NCBI GenBank assembly: GCA_036571765.1
Contig: BROE01000019.1
Span: 5,172,824-5,236,823 of the forward strand
Length of the DNA: 64,000 nt
Direction of reading: 5' to 3'
Source of the DNA: Plecoglossus altivelis
Taxonomy: Eukaryota > Chordata > Actinopteri > Osmeriformes > Plecoglossidae
Of this stretch, positions 1 through 8,581 are shown piece by piece. Every line of letters begins with the position of its first letter. The first letter of the stretch is position 1. The notes beneath the pieces are model-generated. The model did not search any database. It saw nothing but the letters and a program-made list of their open reading frames with translations, and was not told the origin of the DNA. The translations under genes and the position numbers were made by a program.

Positions 1-250
1 AACAGGAAATACTTCAGTCACGTGATACAAACAGGTTGACGTTTGAGGGCAAAAAAACACCCATCCTTCCTTTCCCCCCCAACACAGCAGAAACAACCAT
101 TTTGGAGATGCTGGATTGGTGTTTCAAACAACTGTGGCCATTTATTAGCAAGTGCTAAAAGTAGGATGAACAGTCACTGGGAGGAGCGCTTCTTAAGTGG
201 CATGCTGCTGAGGGGATCGTCTTGTTACTATTAAAACCACGGATACTCAC

Positions 251-3200
251 TCGTTTGCTCCATGACACTGCGAAGGGGACCCTCCACCTTGGCCAGCAGC
301 CCTGCACACATCTCCTCAAACTGGCCCCTGCAGCAACACGGTCATCAGGATATTATTAGACACGGTGCTCACAAACAGCTGCTCGAATCATGACGCCCAG
401 ATACAGATTCAAAACACTTCCTATCACATGGTAGGACAGAAGCCAGAGTGGAACAGGCTTTCTGTGCCTACGACTTCAGCAAGGGATGGATTAGAGGATC
501 TGTAACCAGGCAACGGGTGGGCGATATGTGCCTATCCCAAATAGTCAGAACTACAGGAATTGCCTGTGGGACAAGTGGTTCATCAGGTGGTTCAGCCATG
601 TTCCAAGCACTACGAAAGGTTACGGATGGTACCTGTTGAGTTTCGCTGAGACGTCGATGTCGTTCATGAAGCACTCGATATTGAGGGGCAGGTCAGAGCA
701 GTTGGCACTCATCAGCTTCTTGAGCTTCTCACACTCCTGGTAGAGGCGGACCACAGCTTTGGGCTTGCTCTTCACGTCCAGCTTGTATTTCTTGGCAAAC
801 TCCTCGCAGAAATGGTTGACGAGAAACTCGTCAAAGTCCTTGCCTCCCAACTCTGAGTCAAAAGCAGTGGCCAGAATCTGAGGGGGCAAGAAAATGTTGG
901 GGGAGTTGGATGAAAATATCAACATAGTTGACAGAACAGCCAAGTATTTTAATTCTCACAATTTACGACTATTTAACTGAAAAACTATGTTTTTTTTCTT
1001 TCTTTCTTTCTTTTTTTAATCGACACCAAAGCCTAGTCCAGACCGGGCTGTTGAATGTAAACAAAGCCAACAGCATGTTGATTGTTCTTCCCCTCGTCTG
1101 TATTGGCATCAGTAAACTGAAGGGGCACCAACCTTCAGCTTCCCTTTGTTGAAGGCACAGACGGAGACCTGATAGGCCGAGTGGCCCACGTCTACAAACA
1201 CCACAATCCTGGGCTTCTCCTCAGGGGCAGGGAGGTCCTGCTTATAGATCCCATATGCCAGTGTCACTGCAAGACGCAAGCAAAACACGACGCACAACCG
1301 GAAAGACTGGTTAAAAATGATGCAAGCGCATTCAGTCAGTGTCTGGATCAAGAGGAGCACGTCTCTGTGTCTAGTGACGCACTGTGGCTACAAACCTGCA
1401 GTGGTCTCATTCATAAGTCGTAGGCAGTTGAGCCCAGCGATTTGAGCTGCGTCGATGACAGACCTGCGCTCTGCATCAGTAAAGAAGCTGGGAACCTGGA
1501 GGCAGAGAGACACACAGTCACCACTGTGCACCACAAACCTGATCCTTAAAGAGGCTGTTTCGAAGTCAGAGGACCACCTTGCAGGGTCTCTACGCTTCGA
1601 CTGATACTGTCATGATGGACCTGTGCAAAATCAATTACCTACATGACAGAATAGATTGAGGACATAACCTCTTTTTTTCTTTATTTTTTTTAAACAAAAG
1701 CTGCTGTATGACGGCACCATCTGAAAGGTAATTGAACCCCCCAGCTGGTAAGTGTGGTGGGCAAGCCTGCTTACAGATATGACACAGTCAGCCACAGGTT
1801 TCTTCAGGGCGCTCTCAGCCGTCTCCTTCAGCTTGGTCAGCAGCATGGCGGTGACTTGCTCAATGCTGAACACCTTCTCCTCCTCCATGTACCTCACCTA
1901 GGGAGGAAGATTGAGCTTTGGTTTGCTTTTTTCCCCCCTTCTTCTTTGCTTTGGATGCAAAGAAGAAGAAATAAAATCCACTACTTCTAATATGGCAAAA
2001 CAGCTTCACAATTGAACATCCAGATCCAAGCGGTATTCCTCTGTATGATATTTCCTCAAAAGGTTCAAATGTACCTTGATACCAGCTGTTCCAGAGGGCA
2101 TCTGGGCCAGGTCGTACACCAGGTCAGCCTTGGAAGACTGGATGTAGGGGTCAGAGAACGCCCTGCCATGGAACCGTTTGAAGCCCTGAACGGTGTTTTT
2201 ACAGTTGGATACAACCTTTCATCGGGGAAGAGGGGATCGTTAATACGAGAGCAATTAACACCCAATTTTGAAATGTGGGAGGAGTTAGTGACGCGTGTAC
2301 CATGTACCTGGCTCTTGGCTGCTGCTCCTATTGACCGGTTTCGCGGTCCAAATGACACACATGCTCTGTAACCCAAGGAGCAGTACGTTACAAGCTTCCT
2401 CTTCACAGAGATGAGCTATTAGGCAATGTCCAGTAAAAGTAATAGCATAGTAAATGTGTCACTGGAGGTTAACTCCCCCAAAGAAATCATAAGTACACCA
2501 ACAGACTGCGTATAGGAACACCTTACCCATGACCAATAGTACATAAAATAGCACAAATGGAAAACCTACGATAACATGTTACATGCAACTTTGGGAAAAA
2601 CTGGACACATTTTATATAAACGATCCCAATTTAGCTAGGTTAATTGTTAATAGGAATATTAGCCAATTGCCTAAATGCATGGGTTTAACGCATTAGGCAA
2701 TCCAGATACAATTATTTTTTTGAAACAAATTTAGAGAACAAAATTTCATTGGGGCCTTTCCAGTCAACATTGCACTTGGATATAGTAAACACGTATTCAT
2801 TTTCAAGGAACGATACAGAACACATGCCACGTACATGCACATCCCTGGAGCATTTAGTCTCTGTCAACACTGTTGAACACAGATGTCTTGGAAAAAGCCC
2901 CCACAACTATTTTGATGTCAACAGTTGGTGATGTCAAAGAAAGGTCATTTGAAAAGATGACGATGAGCACATCGTATGCAATCTAGTAGAGACACAACCT
3001 AAATACTTTTTTTCAAAAACAAATAAGAACACGCTATTTTAAATCACCATAGTCTGCCATTATTTCAATATTTAGATGCAGATTAACCGGCAAATGGGCC
3101 CCCTCTCCCGTTCACACACTGGAGTCGTCTGATGCATCTTCCTTGAGTTGAAGCAAGGTTTACGCACTGCAAAATTGCTAGAATATTCCAACTGGTGATT

Positions 3201-3816
3201 GGTTGATGTCGTCACAGGCGATAGCTACCAATGGCAAAGCGAGACAGTTCACTGTCTAGCTAGCGGTCTGCTCTCACAAGCTCAACCCCTGAGTAAACGA
3301 GTTATAGCTCGCTTGCTAGCTTTAGTTGCGTGCTTAGTCACACGTTAAATCATAGTTAATGGAGCAATCACAATACCGTCGAGATTTACATGTAAAGTTC
3401 GAAGCCCTCCCAGTTACCAAGACTGGAGAATGCAAAAACAGACCACGGGAATAGCTGGCTAACATTTATTTCACGTGCACGACTTAACACCCCTCGCAAG
3501 CCACTGATTTAGCTAGCTAAGTCACTCAGTCACTGGATTGCTAGGCTAAAATAGCTACCTAGCCTAAAGTATTAGCACAAGCTACTCACAGCTCAAGGCC
3601 GCAGAAGACTGACTGTCTGAAAATGCCCGCTTTAAGACAAAGTTGGTGTTTTATTTATTTATGGCCAAATGATTATTTCCTAATCTGAACAAACCACAGA
3701 TATACTTACGGTGTGGATCGGTCGCTGTACTCGTTGGCTACCGTCTCAATTCCTCCAGCCCGGGCTACAGCAACATAGCAGCTCTGAAAGCCCACATCAA
3801 ATCCCACCACTGACAT
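251..3816 (-). CDS. hspa4: hspa4, Hsp110-family heat shock protein 4, N-terminal part (exons 1-8; gene continues off the left edge)
   Basis: Hsp110/Apg-2-type protein, a cytosolic nucleotide-exchange factor and holdase for Hsp70. Coding exons on the minus strand are 3816-3710 (ATG at 3816), 2365-2308, 2215-2075, 1897-1775, 1495-1396, 1266-1133, 877-633 and 327-251. All have AG/GT borders and consistent phase, giving 328 codons plus one base, most of the actin-like nucleotide-binding domain (family length is about 840 aa). The protein opens MSVVGFDVGFQSCYVAVARA, the family phosphate-1 region. Other landmarks are KNTVQGFKRFHGRAFSDP, LNCLRLMNETTAV, YGIYKQDLP, VVFVDVGHSAYQVSVCAFNK and ECEKLKKLMSAN. 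The substrate-binding domain and C-terminal extension lie outside. It could be either teleost hspa4 duplicate. Several positions resemble HSPA4L (VRYMEEE, KKPVADCVIS), but FGPRNRSIGAAAKSQ and VQGFKRFHGRAFSDP favour HSPA4. It is divergent from ddias. Confidence 0.93.
2366..3709 (-). other. hspa4 intron 1
   Basis: AT-rich intron of 1.34 kb. Its 3' half in plus coordinates (3240-3580) is dense in gctagc/tagcta tetramers, a low-complexity pattern common in fish introns. No ORF or RNA gene is recognisable. The other hspa4 introns here are short (92-305 bp), and I see nothing in them beyond splice signals. Confidence 0.75.
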
Positions 3817-4071
3817 CTTTCACAGTGCCGTATTTCAACTGCTGAAGTCTTGCCGTAAATAACTATTTAAAATGAAAAAATATCGTGTGGTTATTTGTGA
3901 GATGTAAAAATAGCGAATGAATGAAGACAGTCAGCTAGCTATAACAAAGGTATCTGGCTAATGCGACTCATAATCCACAGAATTGTGACAACGGAATCCT
4001 AGTTGAGCGGTGGTACACCGGTGTTTGACCAAGCACAAACGCAAGGTGGTTTGGCGAGGAGGAGAAATATA

Positions 4072-4079
4072 TCGCGAGA
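4072..4079. promoter_or_regulatory. TCGCGAGA element (partial TCTCGCGAGA core-promoter motif)
   Basis: The sequence reads TCGCGAGA, eight of the ten bases of the palindromic TCTCGCGAGA element found near start sites of housekeeping and often bidirectional vertebrate promoters. It lies 256 bp upstream of the hspa4 ATG, on the side facing ddias. Its role is inferred from position and motif only. Confidence 0.4.
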
Positions 4080-4221
4080 TTAGGACTGTTCTAGATGACT
4101 CTGGACCTTTCTACGAGCTTGTGGGGAGTTGGTGGTGGGGGCATGCGCAGTTATCGGTTGAGGTGTTACCTAAATTATGGGGAATTCTTTAATAACCAAC
4201 GAATGAGGTATAAACGCAAAG

Positions 4222-4470
4222 ATGGCGAGCAACTGCAACAAATACATACATTACAATAAATTAGATCCACTTGTCCATAGTATTCACACAGGTATAGTAA
4301 AATGTGAGGATGAAGACAAGAAAGTTTTCTTGTCTTTAAAGATTAAGTCCGCATTTAACGTCCACCCCCTCCCCCGAACATGGGAACCTTATGGCAGAAC
4401 ATTTAAGAGATATTTAATAGATTCAGTCAATCAAAATGTATATTATCCTCCCATTTTCCTGTATGTTTGA
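4222..4470 (+). CDS. Unrecognised 82-codon ORF in the divergent promoter region
   Basis: I do not recognise this protein. The ORF starts MASNCNKYIHYNKLD with an ATG in very good context (A at -3, G at +4). It begins 142 bp past the CGCG element and reads away from hspa4. A GT at 4292-4293 after CACACAG could act as a 5' splice site, so the ORF could also be the first exon of a spliced transcript. No domain, signal peptide or membrane segment is evident. A chance ORF in promoter-divergent RNA is the main alternative. Confidence 0.18.
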   Translation: MASNCNKYIHYNKLDPLVHSIHTGIVKCEDEDKKVFLSLKIKSAFNVHPLPRTWEPYGRTFKRYLIDSVNQNVYYPPIFLYV

Positions 4471-5430
4471 GTTGATTTCCTCTTCCAACACATCTGTTTC
4501 AAACGGATGGTTGTTAGCAAGCTCTATAGAAGCCTTGGACTAGGGATGAAGGACACCGCTGTGGGACACCTCCCATACCTATGTAGACGATATGTTTATC
4601 ACGGAGGGCTAAACCCGATTATTGAGGCTATCAAAGTATCACCTATTACATATTCTATGTATATTCAAATACATTTCACCCTCTTGAGTTTTATCCACCC
4701 CATAGTTAGAGAGCACAGGAGCTAATTGGACCTAAAAGCATTTACGGGACATATGTCTCTTTACTCATGGCAGCTCTTTACATGGATCTGATAGGCCTTT
4801 TTCACTTATTGAAGGTCCATTGACACCGTTGTCTTTTTAATCTATTGAATGTCCGTAGAGGTTTTTAAGAAGTGTTTGTGATTCCCTCACGATAATAATA
4901 ATTTAAATATTTCTTTATTTTGCATTGGAATTCTGCACTGTAATACTTGTGTATTATAGAATGATGCACGATGGGGGGTTTTGTCACATTGAAAGTGCAA
5001 AACGAAAAGTTTATCTCGTGACTTTTATTTTGAAAAGAGCAGAAGAACTCAACCGGAAAACTATTTTAAATCCAAACTAGCCTTGCCTCCTCAGGTTGAT
5101 CCAGTTATTTAGAATGTATTATTCTCTAGTTGAATATTTACGAATGACCTTGATGACATTTTAGTGGTATTATTAAATTCAATTTTTGGTCACTTTTTAG
5201 GGTGTTTATGATTGTACTGGGTTGGAATGATCAACTGGTTACCATATCTACATTGGTGCTTAGCGTACTGTCTATAGCTAGCAAGCTAACAACAGCAGCA
5301 AATACTTGCAGCAGATCTCTCCTACCAACTCTATTTTGTTGCTAGCTACTTGTCTAAAACTTATATCACTACCCCCAAATTAGCTGGGGTCTCTGTCTCT
5401 GGTTTGTGAGATTGGCTCAAACAGGCATCC

Positions 5431-5442
5431 ATGGGGCGCTAA
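5431..5442 (+). promoter_or_regulatory. Three-codon upstream ORF overlapping the ddias start (TAATG)
   Basis: ATG GGG CGC TAA occupies 5431-5442, and the ddias ATG begins at 5442, so stop and start share one base. The ddias ATG has poor context (C at -3 and +4). Ribosomes scanning from the 5' end would meet the minimal uORF first. This applies only if transcription starts upstream of 5431. Confidence 0.5.
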
Positions 5443-8169
5443 TGCCAGTCAGGAGGGCTCTGGTATATTGTGCAGTACTATCCCTACAAGATACATGCTT
5501 TTACTATCCATCTTGCGACGGCTGTTTCTCTAGGATCAACATACATCCTACTGACACTGCCAGGTAAGTTCAACTGTTACCTGGAAGAACAATATAGCAA
5601 ACTGAAGTTATGTTCTGTTAACCTATATATGATTATCTCCCCTTTCATCACTCGCTAGCTAAGTGTCATGGCTGTGTTTATTTCTTCCATGCAGATGCTT
5701 CAAGTGCGGACGCAGCTATCTGAAAGAGCAAGTTAATTACAGATATCGACTTTCCCTGAGCGTGGTCAAAAACACCCATATATTTGGAGTGACAGTGTTT
5801 GGAAGTTGCCTCAACCCCTTCTTTGGTATACCTGCTACTGCGCTGCAGAGGTAAAACCAACATGAAATAGTGGAAACATCTCAATATCCCGGGCTTTGAT
5901 AAAGGCAATAAAGACCATATTATGTGTGGCAGTGTTAATGATGGTGATGGTTGTGCATCTTTATCAAAGGCTTGTTGAGGAAGAAGAGGAGAAGCATGGT
6001 GGACACAGCCAGGCCACATTACTCATCAACGCTGTGAAGGATTGCTTTGTTGGAAGACACTTTGTGTTTGGGATCAAGGTATTGACATAACTTTGTTTGT
6101 GCAAGATGTTTAATCATTATATAAACCCTGCGTATCACAAACAAAATGACAGCCTATGTGCACTATTAATCACATTGTTTTTCACTGTAAGTATTTCCTC
6201 TTTGTCCAATGTCTGCTTGCAGGTAACTGACAGCGACCAGTTATTTAGCCCACATTTCAGCCCCCACCCTTACCCGCTGGGCCCCAACCAAGAGGCACGC
6301 AACTTCATCGCCAGTCAGATTACTCTCCCATGTGCTGCTGTCGCGGGCTGTTCTGTGGTCAGTTACTATAGGAGTCTCCTTCAGCAAGCACTGGTCAACG
6401 TTGACTCCTGTGTTACATCCAGACCCCCACCATCTCCCCTGCTGCTTGTGCCCTCCACGCCCAACAGCTTCAACACCACCCTGCCCTCCTGCCTGTGCTC
6501 CCCAGCCCAGTGCCACAACAACTCTCTTACCCCCACACCACCCTGGCAACAGTCTCTTGGGGTGATAACTTCCTCAGCGGAGCAGGATGAGGGCTGGAGT
6601 TTTGAGGGGGATGGAGGAGAGCTCACAGGCAGGCAAAGACACGGCCAGAACAAAGGGACATCTTTTTGGCTGGACAGCATCGGAGAGAAGGAACATTCTG
6701 AGGACAGAGTGTCACCTCCCACATCAACCTGCTGCCCTGATGACATCTCCTGGGGTGGAGACAGTTTTTGGAAACTTCTGCCATCTCACACTGCATCTCC
6801 TGAATCGCCTGTCCACAGATCGTCTACACACACCACCGCCACCACACACACTTGGCCTACTCCATCAGTGCCTGTCCACAGATCGTCTACACACACCACC
6901 GCCACCACACACACTTGGCCTACTCCATCAGTGCCTGTCCACAGTGGGAATCAACCAACAAACAACGGGGTGAGGGAGTGTCTTGACGAGGAGCATGCAG
7001 AGGAGAGGAACAGGTCTTTGTCAGATTCATTGGCTTGGGAGGACTTACCCTTCTCTGAGAGCCTCGGGGAGTTTGTTTGTGAAGCAGCTGGACAGTTGGA
7101 CCGAGTCTGTGAAAAGGAGCCGGATGCAACGACGGAAAATGGGGCACGAATAAGCATCTCATCACGTTGCTCGGATCCTAAGAAATCTTCAAGTGATTCT
7201 CATGACAGCACTTTCTCCACTTCCTGTGACAAGGCTTTGCAAGATATTACCAATGCTGCTCTTCTCATCAAAACCCCTAATGTTATCTATTCCGGTCGGC
7301 AGACCTGCCGTGGTCTAGATCTGACAGGGAGGGTGTTTCCTGTCAAAGCTGTAAGTCCAGAGCTAATAGGGGAGCGTAGGCAGGACGGCGAGCAGCAGCT
7401 CGGATCACATGGCGACGAGTACAACTGCTCAGCGGACCTTTTTGACTGTTCTCAAATAAGCACAGACGCCAACACAAAGTTTGGACCTGATACGCTAGAT
7501 TTGAGTGTCAGTGTAAACGGCGCATTGAACGTCACAGAATGTTTCCAGTCTCCCAACTTTGTCCCGTTCTCCCAGTCTACACCTATGGGTAAGAGGCCAC
7601 GCTCTGTTGAGGTTCCTTTTCCTCGAGGTAGCAGCCATGCACACGCTACAAGAACCCACATAAATGACAAACAAGAATCCAAAACAGACAGTGGTAGACA
7701 TATTCCCAAAGCCCACTCAAGGACACCTTGGACGCTGGAGCCCAGACAGTATGTGCTGGCTCAGCAGTGTCAGAGGGTACACCAAGCTACTCCCAAAGGA
7801 CAATCGAACAGTAGGATGAGAAGGAGAAGAGTGTGTGACTCGGGTCAGAGTACATTTGATATTGACACTGAAATCCCCCCTACATGCAAAGTCCTGCGAT
7901 CGGTTCGTCTTAGACCAGAATCCAACTCGAGCTGCGAAGGGGCCCTGCAGGACAGAGCTGAAGCCCATCAACAGTACAGGTCAGGACTGAAACAAAGGCT
8001 GATAGAGAACTATGATGTCACTGGCTGTGATAATTTAGCTTGCAGTGAAAGGAAGGGCTCTCATGAAAGAACTGATACAGAGCCTGGCTTGTCTTTGTTA
8101 GACAGCTCACTGCATGAACAGAGTGGTGCATGTGATTTGTCTCGAGATCTGTTTGCTAACTCTTTTTAA
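5442..8169 (+). CDS. ddias: ddias (noxin), DNA damage-induced apoptosis suppressor
   Basis: Nuclear/cytoplasmic survival factor induced by genotoxic stress. Exons are 5442-5563, 5695-5850, 5970-6078 and 6223-8169 (777 aa), with phases 2, 2, 0 and canonical borders. The start aligns residue for residue with the vertebrate N-terminus (MPVRRALVYCAVLSLQDTCF, then YPSCDGCFSR). Residues 1-170 form an OB fold resembling the C-terminal domain of RPA70. The paired CxxC motifs C25/C28 and C42/C45 look like its inserted zinc ribbon. Conserved landmarks are YRYRLSLSV, VTVFGSCLNPFFG, AVKDCFVGRHFVFG and FSQSTPMGKRPRS. The rest is a long, poorly conserved, Ser/Thr-rich and probably disordered region. It has basic clusters that may be nuclear-localisation signals, and a 21-residue tandem duplication at residues 325-366. 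The large last exon is typical of the family. The gene ends 412 bp before the rpl23a ATG. Confidence 0.9.
6808..6947 (+). repeat. 63-bp in-frame tandem duplication inside ddias exon 4
   Basis: Two near-identical 63-bp units start at 6808 and 6871, and a partial third at 6934 begins CCTGTCCACAG. Each encodes 21 residues rich in His, Thr and Ser, beginning PVHRSSTHTTATTHTWPTPS. The period is a multiple of three, so the frame is kept. The two full copies appear identical, which implies recent duplication. Confidence 0.9.
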
Positions 8170-8504
8170 TTGTCTCAAGACTTTAAACCTCACTTGAGGT
8201 TGGATTTTTTAAATGACCGACTGTTTGACCAATAACCAGCAAAAGTATGTGAAGACATTGTAAACACGAAGTTTAAAGCAGCAGTAAATCTCATGTGATT
8301 CAACTAACCTGGTTGACAAAGGCATGATTAAAAGTGAAAATGCAGTCAGTCAAGTCAGATTTTATGTATGAAATGCATACATTAAAATATACTACAATAA
8401 TGTTATGTGATGGTCGTATTATTAAATCTTTTATAAGTTCTAAGTGTCTGCGAAAGTTTGTTCCCATTTGAAGAATAATTTCAAGTACCAGGATGCATCG
8501 GAAA

Positions 8505-8514
8505 TATCGCGATA
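8505..8514. promoter_or_regulatory. TATCGCGATA palindrome, likely rpl23a core-promoter element
   Basis: A perfect 10-bp palindrome centred about 60 bp upstream of the TOP-like tract. CGCG-containing elements are frequent in ribosomal-protein promoters. Function is inferred from position. Confidence 0.4.
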
Positions 8515-8565
8515 CGTCCATGGAAATATCTCACCCCTGCATTATAGCTGAGGAAACCCCAACTG

Positions 8566-8578
8566 CTCTTCCTTTCTC
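8566..8578 (+). promoter_or_regulatory. 5'TOP pyrimidine tract / probable rpl23a transcription start
   Basis: CTCTTCCTTTCTC lies immediately 5' of the rpl23a ATG (8582). Vertebrate ribosomal-protein mRNAs begin at a C inside such a tract, which confers mTOR-dependent translation. If used, the 5'UTR is only about 5-15 nt. Confidence 0.65.
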
Positions 8579-8581
8579 AAC

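Larger units (their letters stand above)
3817..5441. promoter_or_regulatory. Divergent intergenic promoter region between hspa4 (minus) and ddias (plus)
   Basis: The two start codons face away from each other across 1.6 kb, so both promoters and both 5'UTRs must lie here unless there are remote non-coding exons. The hspa4 side has a CGCG element at 4072-4079. The ddias side (5260-5350) is rich in gctagcta repeats and has no TATA box that I can place. An unassigned 82-codon ORF starts at 4222. The rest shows no coding signal. Confidence 0.6.
8170..8581 (+). promoter_or_regulatory. ddias 3' end and rpl23a promoter
   Basis: This 412-bp spacer must hold both the ddias polyadenylation signal and the rpl23a promoter. 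For ddias only ATTAAA variants are seen (8381-8386, 8423-8428). A small hairpin, AACCTCA/TGAGGTT with a two-base loop, lies at 8186-8201. The rpl23a side has the palindrome TATCGCGATA at 8505-8514 and a 5'TOP-like pyrimidine tract at 8566-8578. Confidence 0.6.
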
